Source: Luteitalea sp. TBR-22 (GTDB taxonomy: Bacteria > Acidobacteriota > Vicinamibacteria > Vicinamibacterales > Vicinamibacteraceae). Taken from it: a stretch of DNA of 64,000 nucleotides. The notes beneath the pieces are model-generated. The model saw only the letters and a program-made list of their open reading frames with translations, had not been told where the DNA came from and did no database searches. The stretch lies in contig NZ_AP024452.1 in the NCBI RefSeq assembly GCF_016865485.1, positions 4,176,501 to 4,240,500 of the forward strand, read 5' to 3'. A program made the translations under genes and the position numbers. Below, one piece after another: positions 28,841-39,100 of the stretch; position 1 is the stretch's first letter; every line of letters begins with the position of its first letter.

Positions 28841-30400
28841 GACAGATTGCTCCGCCCACACCTGGAACTCGCGATGCTTGTTCTCCTCGGACTTGCCGAG
28901 GATCTCGCCGCTGGCCACCCGGCGGACGTGCTCGAAGACCTCGAGGCCGACCTCGTCGATCGACCTGGTCCCGTCGATGATGTCGCCGGCCGACAGGTCG
29001 AGGTCGTTCTTCATCCGCTCGTAGATCGCGTTGTTGGAGGCCAGCTTGAGCACCGGGGCGATGGCGTTGCCGATTGTCGTGCCACGACCGGTCGTGAAGA
29101 CCACCAGTTGCGCGCCCGACGCGATGAGCCCGGGCGTCGACTCCTGGTCGTAGCCGGGCCCCTGCATCAGGTAGAGGCCCGGCCCCGGCGGCTGCTCGGC
29201 GTAGCCCACCACGCCCTCGACGCGCGTGGTCCCCGCCTTGGCGATCGCGCCGAGCGACTTGATGGTGATGTTGAGCAGGCCGCCGGCGACGTTGCCCGGA
29301 CTCGGATTCTCGTTCAGCACCGTGCCGAACTTGGCGGCGTAGTCCTTGTACCAGTCGACCATCGCGTACACGGCGCGCCCCGTCTCGGCGTCCCTGGCGC
29401 GCCAGGCGAGGATGTGCTCGGCGCCGCAGAACTCGGGGACCTCGGTGATCAGCACGGTGCCGCCCTGCCGCACCAGTTCGTCGGCGGCGCGGCCGAGGGC
29501 CGGGTTGGCCGAGAGCCCCGAGAAGCCGTCCGATCCGCCGCATTTCACCCCGAGGGACAGCTTGCTGATCGGCGCCGGCTGGCGGGTGATCTGGTCGACG
29601 ACCGGCAGCATCGCCTCGACCGCCTCGAGCCCGCGCTTCACCGAGCCCTGCGTCCCGCCCGCCTCCTGGATGCCGATGCGCGCCACCGGCTTGTTCAGCG
29701 GCCGGTGCAGGTCCGACAGGTACTGCTCCATCACCGTCAGGTTCGTCTTCTCGCACCCGAGGCCGATGAAGACGACGCCGCCGACGTTGGGGTGCTCGGC
29801 GTAGGCCGCCAGCGTGCGGAGCATCACCTCGATGTTGGAGCCGTCGGAGCAGCCGCACCCCTTGTTGTGCGGGATGGCGACCACGCCGTCGACGTTGGGG
29901 TACTTCGCCCTGTCGAACAGCGTGAACTCGGCCACGGTGGCGATCTGCACCGCCTCGTGCGCGGCGCACATGCTGGTGGGCACGATCAGCACCCAATTGC
30001 GGATGCCGACCCGCCCGTCGGGGCGGTGGTAGCCCATGAACGTGGCGCGCTGCGCCTCGGGCACGTAGTCGGGGGCGGGCGTGTGCAGGTCGTCGGCCAA
30101 CTCGCGCACCACCGGCACGTCGTTGGACATGTTGGCGCGCGAGATCAGCGCCCCCAGGGCAACGCCCTTCGAGGTGCCGATCGGCTGGCCGTACTGGCGC
30201 ACGAACTGGCCCTCGGGGATGGCCGCGAGGGCGAACCGGTGCCCGGGCGTGATGTCGTCGAGGACCTCGACGGTGGCCTCACCGAGGAGCACCCGGGTGC
30301 CACGGGGCACCGGGACCCTGGCGACGGCGACGTTGTCACGGGCATCGACCTGGATGGCATACGCCGAGAGGGGGGCGGCTTCGGAAGCGACGGGAGCCAT
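28832..30400 (-). CDS. UxaA family hydrolyase (altronate/galactarate dehydratase type)
   Basis: 522 residues. The N-terminal SAF-like domain (about 1-110; VLDDITPGHRFALAAIPEGQFVRQYGQPIG) is joined to the catalytic domain of the altronate dehydratase family (GYHRPDGRVGIRNWVLIVPTSMCAAHEA, HNKGCGCSDGSNIEVMLRTL, GLGCEKTN, LGVKCGGSDGFSGLSANPALG). Conserved cysteines in GCGCSDG, GLGCEKT and VKCGGSDG probably hold the metal or cluster. The family dehydrates D-altronate to 2-keto-3-deoxygluconate, or galactarate in GarD. It is the first gene of the second sugar operon, so uronate or aldarate catabolism is the best guess; the exact substrate is not readable. Confidence 0.9.
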   Translation of the reverse strand: MAPVASEAAPLSAYAIQVDARDNVAVARVPVPRGTRVLLGEATVEVLDDITPGHRFALAAIPEGQFVRQYGQPIGTSKGVALGALISRANMSNDVPVVRELADDLHTPAPDYVPEAQRATFMGYHRPDGRVGIRNWVLIVPTSMCAAHEAVQIATVAEFTLFDRAKYPNVDGVVAIPHNKGCGCSDGSNIEVMLRTLAAYAEHPNVGGVVFIGLGCEKTNLTVMEQYLSDLHRPLNKPVARIGIQEAGGTQGSVKRGLEAVEAMLPVVDQITRQPAPISKLSLGVKCGGSDGFSGLSANPALGRAADELVRQGGTVLITEVPEFCGAEHILAWRARDAETGRAVYAMVDWYKDYAAKFGTVLNENPSPGNVAGGLLNITIKSLGAIAKAGTTRVEGVVGYAEQPPGPGLYLMQGPGYDQESTPGLIASGAQLVVFTTGRGTTIGNAIAPVLKLASNNAIYERMKNDLDLSAGDIIDGTRSIDEVGLEVFEHVRRVASGEILGKSEENKHREFQVWAEQSVSL

Positions 30401-30429
30401 GATGTGAGGCCCATCGTACCGCGATCATC

Positions 30430-30447
30430 GCGGCCCCGCGGGGCCGC
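30430..30447. promoter_or_regulatory. Perfect 18-bp palindrome between divergent dehydratase and receptor genes
   Basis: GCGGCCCCGCGGGGCCGC is a perfect palindrome 30 bp upstream of the UxaA-type start and about 65 bp upstream of the receptor promoter. It is placed like an operator for the sugar operon, though no regulator gene is adjacent and its very high GC leaves chance or a hairpin role open. Confidence 0.35.
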
Positions 30448-30511
30448 CTGCCATGGCGAACTGGTCACGCCAGCGGCCGTCCGTGGACGCCCCGCCCACC
30501 GGTGCCGCCGT

Positions 30512-30540
30512 TTGACTTGGGAATAGCCCTGCCTTACAGT
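30512..30540 (+). promoter_or_regulatory. Sigma-70-like promoter for the TonB-dependent receptor
   Basis: TTGACT at 30512-30517, a 17-bp spacer and TACAGT at 30535-30540 match the -35 (5 of 6) and -10 (4 of 6) consensus. It is the best match seen in the window and leaves a leader of about 115 nt before ATG 30661. Confidence 0.5.
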
Positions 30541-30660
30541 CCCGAGTCATCGACATTGGTCAAACCACACCGGTGCTGACGGTGACCGCGCGACGCGGAA
30601 CCGGGATTCATCGTGATGCAGGCGGCCGGCCTCGCCGTGCGCGCCGCGGAGAGTGACGAC

Positions 30661-33600
30661 ATGTTCAGGGCACGTCGGCTTCAATGGCTGGCTTGCGGTC
30701 TCCTGGCACTGCTTGGGGTGACGGCCTCCGTCACCCCGGCTCGCGCGCAGGCAGCCCGCGGCGGCATCCTCGGCAACGTTGCCGATACGTCGGGGGCGGC
30801 CGTCCCCGGCGCGACGATCTCGATCACCGAGATCCGGACCAACCTTTCGCAGAACACGGTGACCAACGAGTCGGGCAACTACACGTTCCCGAACGTGCAG
30901 CCGGGGGTCTACAAGGTGGAGGCCGAGCTCGCGGGCTTCAAGAAGGCCGTGCGCGAGAACGTCCAGGTGGACGTCAACACGACGATCCGCGCCGACTTCA
31001 AGCTCGAGGTCGGCGACCTGAGCGAGACGCTCACGGTCACCACCGAGGCGCCGGCGCTGCAGACCGACCGCGCCGACACGGGCCGCATCATCGAGGGCGA
31101 GGCGATCGCGGCGATGCCGCTCGGCTTCAACCGCAACTTCCAGGGCATGTGGGCGACCGTGCCGGGCGCGACGCGTCCCACCCGCCCGCACTCGGAGTTC
31201 TTCAACTCGCAGGATTCGCTCGAGAGCAAGGTCAACGGCCAGAGCCGCCTGGCCAACAACGTGCAGATGGAGGGCATCGACAACACCCACCGCACGGGCC
31301 TGCTGACGGTGCTGATCCCGTCGGCCGACGCGCTCGAGACGGTGTCGGTGAGCACCTCGAACTTCGACGCGGAGTTCGGGCGCGCCGGCGGCGCGGTCAC
31401 CAACGTCACCCTCAAGTCCGGCACCAACGACCTGCGGGGCAGCGCCTTCTGGTTCCACGGCAACGAGTCGCTCAACGCCACGCCGTACTACGCCACGACC
31501 AAGCCCGACATCAATTACAACCAGTTCGGCTTCGTGGTCGGCGGCCCGATCCGCAAGAACAGGCTGTTCTACTTCGGCGACTACCAGCGCACCAACGACG
31601 ACCTCGGCAAGGTGTACCGGTTCTTCGTGCCGCCGGCCGAGTGGCGCAACGGCGACTTCAGCAGCGCCACCAACACGGTCATCCGCGATCCGCTGACGGG
31701 CGATGCCGCCGGCAACAACCGCAGTGCGTTTGCCAACAACGTGATTCCGGCGGGACGCGTCAGCCCGATCGCCAAGGCGGTGCTCGCGAAGGTGCCGCTG
31801 CCCAACATCCCGAACCAGCCGATCGGCCAGCCGAACTACGAGTCGACCGCCATCCGCGAGCGCCGCACCGACCAGTTCGACATCAAGGTGAACTGGCAGG
31901 CCAGCGCCCGCGACCAGCTCGCGCCGCGCTTCAGCTTCATGCGTCCCACGGTGCTCGATCCGTCGCCCTACGGCGATGACGTGGGCGGCCCGGCCAACGG
32001 CGGGTTCGCGGGCCTGGGCACCAACGACACGTTCGTGACCGGCCTGAACTGGACGCGCACGTGGACCAACACCCTCGTGATGGAAGTCCGCGGCGGGCTC
32101 ACCAAGTACAGCAACGTCGCCAACTCGACGGGCCAGGGCCTCACGACGGCCGCCGATCTCGGCGTGCCCGGCGTGAACCTGAACGACTTCACGTCCGGCA
32201 TCATGTCGGTCAACATCCAGAACTACAGCAACCCGGTGGTCGGCTTCTCGAACTCGCTGCCCTGGGACCGCGGCGAGACCACCTGGACGTTCGCCACGAC
32301 GCTGACCAAGCTGGCCGGCAACCACTCGGTGAAGTTCGGCGCCGACCTCCGCCGCAACCGCGACTTCCTGCTGCAGACGCAGGACTTCGGCGGCCCGCGC
32401 GGCACCTTCTCCTACAACGGCTCGGGCACTTCGTCGCCGACCGACGCGGCGGCCATCCGCAACAACGTCGCCAACTCGCTGGCCAGCTTCATGCTCGACT
32501 ACGCCAACGACGTCCGCCGCGACGTGCCGTTCATCGACGAGCCCGGCACCAAGCACCAGCAGTACTTCTTCTTCGTGCACGACAAGTGGCAGGTGCGCTC
32601 GAACATCACGGTCGACCTCGGCGTGCGCTACGAGTACTACACGCCCTTCACCGGCATCGTCGAGAAGGGCGGCCTGTCGACCTACGACACCTCCAACAAC
32701 ACGCTCCGGGTCTCGGGCTACGGCGACATCCCGAACGACCTCGGCGCGACGACGCGGACCTGGAACTTCAACCCGCGCACCGGCGTGTCCATCCGCCTGA
32801 GCGACAAGGACGTGCTGCGCGCCGGCTATGGCGCGAGCACGGCGCCGTACCCCGACAACTCGTACGCGTTCAACTACCCGACCAAGGGCAACGTGCTGCT
32901 GCAGGCGACCAACGCCTTCACGCAGGGCGGGTCGCTGGCGACCGGCTTCCCCGTGCAGGGCACGGTGGACATCCCGAGCAGCGGCATCGTGCCGGTGGAC
33001 CAGCCGTTCCTGCGCAACTCGGGCCTGTTCGCCATCCCGGAGACGTTGTTCGGCGGCATCCTCCACTCGTGGAACGTCGCCTACCAGCGCCAGTTGCCGT
33101 GGGGCTTCACGGGTGAAGTGGCCTACGTCGGCAACAAGGGCGTGGACATGCTCTACAGCTACAACCTCAATGCCGCGACGGTGCTCGGACAGGACCAGGC
33201 CGGTCGGCCCCTGTTCGCGCCGTTCGGCCGCACGGCCGACGTGCCCTCGCGCGTGCCCGAGCGCAGCGACTACCACTCGCTGCAGGCCAAGGTCGACCGC
33301 CGGTTCCTCAACGGCATCCTGGTGACCAACAGCTACACGTACGGCCGCGCGCGCAACTTCGCCGATGACAACGGCGGCATCTCGACGCCCGCCGACTGGG
33401 AACTCAGCTACGGCCTCGCGGGCTTCGACCGCCGGCACACCTGGGTGACCAGCTTCGTCGTCGACATGCCCTTCTTCCGCGACGCCGACAACGCCGTCCT
33501 GCGCAAGGTGCTGGGTGGCTGGCAGGCCTCGGGCCTGCTGACCCTGATGAGCGGCACGCCGCTGAGCGTGACGGCCGACGGTGCGCTCCTGCGTGCGCCG

Positions 33601-33963
33601 GGCAACACGCTCTACGCCGACCGGGTGGCCGAGCCCACGATCATCGGCGACAAGGGGCCGAACGTGTACTACTTCGACCGCAGCGCCTTCGCGCAGCCGG
33701 CCGCGGCGACCTTCGGCAACACGGTGCGCAACGGCAGCGGCATGCGTGGACCCGGCTTCACCGCGCTGGACTTCTCGCTCGTCAAGCGCTTCACGTTCGG
33801 CCAGAGCTACCGCTTCTTCGAGTTCCGCACCGACGCGTTCAACCTGACCAACACGCCGGCCTGGAACAACCCGAACACCAACGTGGCCAGCCCGCAGTTC
33901 GGCACCATCACCGGCGCCAGCAACCAGCGCGTGATCCGCTTCGCGCTGAAGTACGCGTTCTGA
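30661..33963 (+). CDS. TonB-dependent receptor, Oar-like (carboxypeptidase-regulatory domain, plug, barrel)
   Basis: 1,100 residues. Signal peptide to about ARAQA, then a carboxypeptidase-regulatory-like beta-sandwich (GGILGNVADTSGAAVPGATISITE, about 28-115), a plug region (VNGQSRLANNVQMEGIDNTHRTGLLTVLIP), and a long C-terminal beta-barrel ending in an aromatic residue (RVIRFALKYAF). Domain order and size match the Oar/TonB receptors expanded in Acidobacteriota, which import large ligands or act in adhesion. No SusD-like partner is next to it. ATG 30661 is chosen because it begins the signal peptide; ATG 30613 would add a non-signal leader. Just upstream, divergent, is the uronate-type operon, so the two may be co-regulated. 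Stop TGA begins a CGTTTGA array. Confidence 0.93.
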   Translation: MFRARRLQWLACGLLALLGVTASVTPARAQAARGGILGNVADTSGAAVPGATISITEIRTNLSQNTVTNESGNYTFPNVQPGVYKVEAELAGFKKAVRENVQVDVNTTIRADFKLEVGDLSETLTVTTEAPALQTDRADTGRIIEGEAIAAMPLGFNRNFQGMWATVPGATRPTRPHSEFFNSQDSLESKVNGQSRLANNVQMEGIDNTHRTGLLTVLIPSADALETVSVSTSNFDAEFGRAGGAVTNVTLKSGTNDLRGSAFWFHGNESLNATPYYATTKPDINYNQFGFVVGGPIRKNRLFYFGDYQRTNDDLGKVYRFFVPPAEWRNGDFSSATNTVIRDPLTGDAAGNNRSAFANNVIPAGRVSPIAKAVLAKVPLPNIPNQPIGQPNYESTAIRERRTDQFDIKVNWQASARDQLAPRFSFMRPTVLDPSPYGDDVGGPANGGFAGLGTNDTFVTGLNWTRTWTNTLVMEVRGGLTKYSNVANSTGQGLTTAADLGVPGVNLNDFTSGIMSVNIQNYSNPVVGFSNSLPWDRGETTWTFATTLTKLAGNHSVKFGADLRRNRDFLLQTQDFGGPRGTFSYNGSGTSSPTDAAAIRNNVANSLASFMLDYANDVRRDVPFIDEPGTKHQQYFFFVHDKWQVRSNITVDLGVRYEYYTPFTGIVEKGGLSTYDTSNNTLRVSGYGDIPNDLGATTRTWNFNPRTGVSIRLSDKDVLRAGYGASTAPYPDNSYAFNYPTKGNVLLQATNAFTQGGSLATGFPVQGTVDIPSSGIVPVDQPFLRNSGLFAIPETLFGGILHSWNVAYQRQLPWGFTGEVAYVGNKGVDMLYSYNLNAATVLGQDQAGRPLFAPFGRTADVPSRVPERSDYHSLQAKVDRRFLNGILVTNSYTYGRARNFADDNGGISTPADWELSYGLAGFDRRHTWVTSFVVDMPFFRDADNAVLRKVLGGWQASGLLTLMSGTPLSVTADGALLRAPGNTLYADRVAEPTIIGDKGPNVYYFDRSAFAQPAAATFGNTVRNGSGMRGPGFTALDFSLVKRFTFGQSYRFFEFRTDAFNLTNTPAWNNPNTNVASPQFGTITGASNQRVIRFALKYAF

Positions 33964-33995
33964 CGTTTGACGTTTGACGTTTGACGTTTGACGAC
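33962..33995. repeat. CGTTTGA tandem array
   Basis: Four perfect 7-nt units CGTTTGA follow the receptor codon TTC, the first TGA being the stop codon. It is the shortest and cleanest array in the window. Confidence 0.88.
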
Positions 33996-34039
33996 GGGGC
34001 CGCCGGGCGACATGCCTGGCGGCCCTTGCTGTTTGGAGG

Positions 34040-34166
34040 CAATTCGAAATTGGAAATCGGAAATTCTCGTGGGGCGCGGCTTCGCCGCCGCTCCTCGCGA
34101 TGCTTCGAGCGGCAAGGCCGAGAGGCCGGCCGCCGGTCAATTTCAAACTTCAAGTTTCGAATTGCC
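34040..34166. repeat. AATTCGA heptad arms around GC-rich core
   Basis: The left arm (34042-34066, AATTCGAAATTGG-type units) and right arm (34138-34166, CAATTTCAAACTTC) are inverted around a core with GGGGCGCGGC and GGCCGGCCGCC hairpins. It lies between the convergent receptor and M23 peptidase genes. Nearly the same core edge (GTGGGGCGCGGCTTCGCC) recurs at 46794. Confidence 0.72.
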
Positions 34167-34175
34167 ACCGCAGCG

Positions 34176-34859
34176 TCACCGCAAGACGTCGTACGGATCG
34201 ATCGGCGTGCCCTCCCACCACCGCTTCTCCGGTCCCAGCACGCTGATGGCGAAGTGCAGGTGCGGCGCCGCCGGATCGGCGTTGCCCGTGCTGCCCACGT
34301 AGCCGAGGACCTGGCCCCGCCTCACCGTCGTGCCGTCGGACAGGCCGGGCGCATAGCGTTCGAGATGGGCGTAGTAGTAGACGACCAGGCGGGTCGGGTC
34401 GAACTGGTACACCGTGAGGCCGCCAGCCGCACTGGTGAACAACCGCGCGACCGTGCCGTCCTCGACCGCCTGGACCGGGGTGCCGGCCGGCGCCATGATG
34501 TCGAGCGCCTCGTGCACGCGCTCCCCTCGCGCCTCGGTGAAGGTCGATCGCAGGTCTTGCGCCTCGACGCCCCGGACCGGGACGAGCAACTGGCGCTGCC
34601 GCAGGGCGTCGGTCACGGCGGCGAGGCCAGCGGGCAGCGCCGCTGGCCTCGACGGCAACGACGGCACCCCTGACGAGGCGGAGCGATCGCCCGGCAGGGG
34701 CACCTTCGCGACCGGCACGGCCTCCTCCCGCCTCGTCACGCCGTCGGGCCAGGCCCGGTGCATGCGTGCCATCAGGGTCGCGATGCCGGCCAGGGCCGCG
34801 AACGCCGCCAGCACCAGCGCGGTGGTCCACGCCGCGGTTCGGAGCCGGGCGCGCGTCAC
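34176..34859 (-). CDS. M23 family (LytM-type) metallopeptidase, membrane anchored
   Basis: 227 residues: one N-terminal membrane segment (TTALVLAAFAALAGIATLM), a Pro/Ala-rich linker, then a LytM domain with zinc-site motif H116-x3-D120 (HEALD), His165 and His200-Leu-His202 (APHLHF), so the catalytic set is complete. It likely cuts peptidoglycan peptide crosslinks. The GTG start overlaps the stop of the L,D-transpeptidase by 4 bp, pairing a crosslink-forming with a crosslink-cutting enzyme under one transcript. Confidence 0.9.
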   Translation of the reverse strand: MTRARLRTAAWTTALVLAAFAALAGIATLMARMHRAWPDGVTRREEAVPVAKVPLPGDRSASSGVPSLPSRPAALPAGLAAVTDALRQRQLLVPVRGVEAQDLRSTFTEARGERVHEALDIMAPAGTPVQAVEDGTVARLFTSAAGGLTVYQFDPTRLVVYYYAHLERYAPGLSDGTTVRRGQVLGYVGSTGNADPAAPHLHFAISVLGPEKRWWEGTPIDPYDVLR

Positions 34860-35869
34860 GGCTCGAAGAGGACGGGCGTGCCCGTCTTGACCAGGGCCGC
34901 CACTCTCATCGCATCCCAGTTGGTGAGGCGCACGCAGCCGTGCGAGGAGGTTCGTCCGATGCGCTCGGGTTCCGGCGTGCCGTGCAGCCCGTAATGCTCC
35001 TTGTCGAGGTCGATCCACACCAGGCCGACGGGGTTGTTCGGTCCCGCCGCCAGCCTGGCCTTGGCGTGCGTGGGGTCGGCGTCCCAGAAGAGCGCCGGGT
35101 TGTAGTGGAAGACGGGGCGCAGGTAGACGGCGGTGACCTTCCAGGTGCCGAGTGGCAGCGGGTCATGTTCGCTGCCCGAAGTGACCGGCGCGGAGAACAG
35201 GAGGCGCCCGTCAGAGCCCCGGATCGTCAGGGTGCCCGAACTCTTCGACACACGCACGTCGGCGACGGCGTCCGCCTCGGGTGGGTTGACCTTGCGGGTC
35301 TCGGTCCTGGTCGGTGGCTCGAACGGCCCGACGTTGGGCACGCGCACGACGGTGCCCGCCTCCCAGCGCACCGCCGGGTTGAGCCGCGTGATCAGCCGCG
35401 GCGAGGCATGGAACCGCTCGGCGAGCCGCTCGAGCGGCGACGTATACGCCAGGGCCTCCAGTGTGCGCTTTTCCATCATGTCGCTGGGGATGGGCCGCCA
35501 CGGTCCGGCGACGTCCTCGGCGGTCAGCGTGTAGTCGAGCAGCGCGGGCTCCGAAGGCAGCGCCTGGCGCGTCGCGTCGTCGAGTTCACCGGACGAGGTC
35601 AGCCCGCGCGCCTCCTGGAAGTGCTGTAGCGCGGTGCGCGTGATGCGCCCGGCCGCCCCGTCGATCGCACCGGGCGAGAACCCGGCCCTGTCGAGCGCCA
35701 CTTGCAGGGCCAGGCGCTCGCTGGCCGGCTGCGTTGGCCGGGCTGGCGCCGGTTGGGCTGGCGTGGCCGCCGGCCCCCGGCCCTGCTCCTGACTGGCGAG
35801 AGAGGTCGAGCTTGCCAACCACAGCAGGCCGAGGGCGAGGGATCCGGTGCAGGTGCGCGACAGGGTCAT
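34856..35869 (-). CDS. L,D-transpeptidase (YkuD) with peptidoglycan-binding and LysM-like regions
   Basis: 337 residues. Signal peptide MTLSRTCTGSLALGLLWLASSTS, then a peptidoglycan-binding type 1 domain (LALQVALDRAGFSPGAIDGAAGRITRTALQHFQ), a LysM-like stretch (LERLAERFHASPRLITRLNP), and a C-terminal YkuD domain with SHGCVRL (Cys312). The YkuD domain forms 3-3 crosslinks in the cell wall or tethers lipoproteins. ATG 35869 is preferred over TTG 35887. The gene is first in a two-gene operon with the M23 peptidase. Confidence 0.92.
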   Translation of the reverse strand: MTLSRTCTGSLALGLLWLASSTSLASQEQGRGPAATPAQPAPARPTQPASERLALQVALDRAGFSPGAIDGAAGRITRTALQHFQEARGLTSSGELDDATRQALPSEPALLDYTLTAEDVAGPWRPIPSDMMEKRTLEALAYTSPLERLAERFHASPRLITRLNPAVRWEAGTVVRVPNVGPFEPPTRTETRKVNPPEADAVADVRVSKSSGTLTIRGSDGRLLFSAPVTSGSEHDPLPLGTWKVTAVYLRPVFHYNPALFWDADPTHAKARLAAGPNNPVGLVWIDLDKEHYGLHGTPEPERIGRTSSHGCVRLTNWDAMRVAALVKTGTPVLFEP

Positions 35870-35971
35870 GCGTGCCGTCACTTGCAAGGCAGTTGCCGAC
35901 GACGGATCAGGTGGTCATTCCACTGCCGACAGGGAGGGCTCCGGCGAGTACCCAGTTGCCTGCCTTCTTGC

Positions 35972-35977
35972 TATACT
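35972..35977 (+). promoter_or_regulatory. Possible -10 element (TATACT) for the second TonB-dependent receptor
   Basis: TATACT at 35972-35977 matches the -10 consensus in 5 of 6 positions, with no clear -35 at 17 bp. It would leave a leader of about 125 nt before ATG 36107. Confidence 0.3.
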
Positions 35978-36106
35978 CCGCGCGCTCTAGTCATCGCAGA
36001 GGTTCAAGGGTCGTCGCGCGCCGTGATCCCGGCGGCGCTGGTACGGTCGAGCACGGCGAATGGTGCGACCTCTCGTGGCGCCTTGACTGGTGGAAAGGGT
36101 TTTCGA

Positions 36107-39100
36107 ATGCAGACGCTCCTGCAACGTCGTCGTCTCGGCTGGCACTGGCTGCTGGCCCTGGCGTGTGTCATCGGACTCGGTGCGCCCAGCTCGGCGCAGG
36201 ACCCGCGCGGCGCCATCGCCGGCCGGGTGATCGACTCCTCGGGCGGTGCCCTCCCGGGCACCACGGTCGCGGTGACCAACACGGCCACCGGCACGGTCAA
36301 CACGGCGGTGACCGACGAACAGGGTCGGTACTCGATTCCCTTCATCTCGGTCGGCCGCTACGACATCGTCGTCGAGCTCACGGGTTTCAAGCGCGTCGAG
36401 CAGAAGGCCATCGAGGTTCGCATCAGCGACCGGATCGAGCTCGACTTCACGCTGGAGGTGGGCGGCCTGGAAGAGACGATCACCGTCTCGGGCGGTGCGC
36501 CGCTGCTCGAGACGCGGAGCGCCTCACAGGGGCAGGTCATCGACGAGCAGCGCATCCAGTTGATGCCGCTTTCCGACGGCAACCCCTTCACGCTGACGCG
36601 CCTGGCGGCCGGGACCGTGTACACCGGCGACCTCAAGTTCTCGCGCCCGTTCGACAACGCGGGCACCTCGGCGATCACGTCCAATGGCGCGTCTGGCGGC
36701 AACGAGTTCACGCTCGACGGCTCGCCCAACATGGCCCACGGTCGACGCGCGGCCTTCGTGCCTCCCGCCGGCGCCGTGCAGGAGTTCAAGGTCGAGACCG
36801 CGACGTTCGACGCGCAGCAGGGCCACACGGCGGGCGCGACGGTCAACGTGACGATGAAGAGCGGCACCAACACGTTCCGCGGCGACGGCTACTACCACTA
36901 CCGCGACGAGTCGCTCGGCAAGAACGACTTCTTCCTCGAGCGGGCCAACCAGCCGAAGGCGGCGCTCGACTACAAGCGGTTCGGTGGCACGTTCGGCGGT
37001 CCGGTGGACCTCGGGTTCTACAACGGCCGCAACAAGTCCTTCTTCTTCACGGCGTTCGAGTGGCTCTACGACCAGTTCCCGGAGCCCGGCCAGTTCACCG
37101 TGCCGACCGAGGCGCAGCGCAACGGCGACTTCTCGGCGCTCCTGCCGCTCGGCATCGTCATCTACGACCCGGCCACGGCGCGTCTCGAGAACGGCCAGGT
37201 GCGGCGTGATCCTTTCCCGGGCAACATCATCCCGGCCAACCGGATCAACGCGGTCGCCAAGGAGATGCTGAAGTACTACCCGCTGCCCAACCAGGCGGGC
37301 AACGCGCAGGGCCAGAACAACTACATCTCCAACAACCCGCGCGGCGACGACTTCTACTCGGCCAACTTCCGGTTCGACCACCAGTTCAACAACAACAACA
37401 AGACCTTCGTGCGCTACTCGCGCAACAACCGCACCGAGTATCGTGGCGCCTGGACGGGCGAGCAGAACGGCATCACGCCGACCGGCAACTTCCTGTACCG
37501 CATCAACGATGCCGTGACGGCCGACCACGTCTGGACGATGAACCCGACGACGGTGCTCAACCTGCGCGGCAGCTGGTCGCGGTTCCAGGAGCCGAACCTG
37601 CGCCAGAACCAGGGCCTCTTCGATCCGACGACGCTCGGATTCTCGAGCAGCACGGCGTCGCTGTTCGGCGGCGTCAAGTACTTCCCGCGCATCGAGCCTG
37701 GCGCCTACAGCGCCATCGGTGATTCCTACGCTGGCGGCACGACCTCGCAGATCTTCACGTTCCAGCCGACCGTGACCAAGTTCTTCGGCAACCACTCGGT
37801 GCGGCTCGGCTACGACTACCGCCAGTACAAGGAGCACAACGACCCGACGTATCACGCGGCGGGCATCTACCAGTTCAACCCCGGCTTCACCAACGGCGGC
37901 ACCGGCCTTCCGAGCGCCCCGATCGGGCAGGACCTGGCCGCGATGCTCCTCGGCTTGCCGCAGTCGGGCAGCCGCATCGAGATTTCCCCCGGTCGCGACA
38001 ACACCAGCCCGTACCACGGGGTGTTCTTCCAGGACGACTGGAAGGTCAACAGCAGGTTGACCGTCAACCTCGGCCTGCGCTACGAGTACGAGAACGCCCC
38101 GACCGACGACGCCAACGCCAACGTGCGCGGCTTCGACCCGACGGCGCAACTGGCGGTCACCAATGCGGCGCGCGCGGCGTACGCCCTGCGTCCGGTGCCT
38201 GAACTGGCCGCCAGTGCCTTCAATCCCGTGGGCGGCGTGACGTTTGCCAGCGACGAGAACCCGGGCTTCTGGAACGCCGACAGGAACAACTGGCAGCCGC
38301 GCCTCGGCTTCGCCTACCAGCTCAATTCGCGGACGGTACTGCGAGGCGGCTGGGCGGTCTACACCTCGCCCCTGCTGTTCGACTACGCCATCTTCCAGCC
38401 GGGCTACGCGCAGAACACGCCGATCGTCGTGACCAACGACAGCGGCCTGACGTACCAGGCCAACCTGACCACGCCCTGGCCGGGTGGGGTCATCCAGCCG
38501 GCGGGCAACAGCGCGGGGGTGAACACCTTCGTGGGACAGAACCTCAACCGCTACACGACCGATGTCGATGCGAGGAACCCGCAGGCGATGCGGTGGGCCG
38601 TCAACGTCCAGCGCGAGCTGTTCGGCAACTGGGTGGTCGAGGCTGGCTACACCGGCAACAAGGGCTACGACCTCACGGTGGAGACCGACATCAACGGGAT
38701 CCCGCGCCAGTACCTGTCGACGAGCAACGTCCGCGACAACGCGGTGATCTCGAACCTGGCGACCCCGGTGTCCAACCCGTTCGCGGGCCTGCTGCCGGGG
38801 ACGAACCTGAACACGGCCAACGTGGCCAAGAGCCAGTTGCTGCGGCCGTACCCGCAGTTCACGCAGGTGCAGAGCCGCAACTTCGACGGGACGAGCAGCT
38901 ACCAGTCCGGCCAGTTCCGCATCGAGCGCCGCTTCACCGACGGCTACTCGTTCCTCGCGACGTACACCGTCTCACGCTTCACGGAGCAGAACTTCACGCT
39001 CAATGCGGTGGACGGGCCGGACCGCATCTACGAGAAGCGCCGCTCGGACGTCGACGTCCCGCACCGCGTCGTCTTGAACGGCATCGTCGAGCTGCCGTTC

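Noticed and set aside
30547-34146. Long open frame antisense to the first TonB-dependent receptor (about 1,200 codons)
   Set aside because: Composition is typical of a GC-rich antisense shadow, and the receptor on the other strand is complete with signal peptide and terminal barrel residue.
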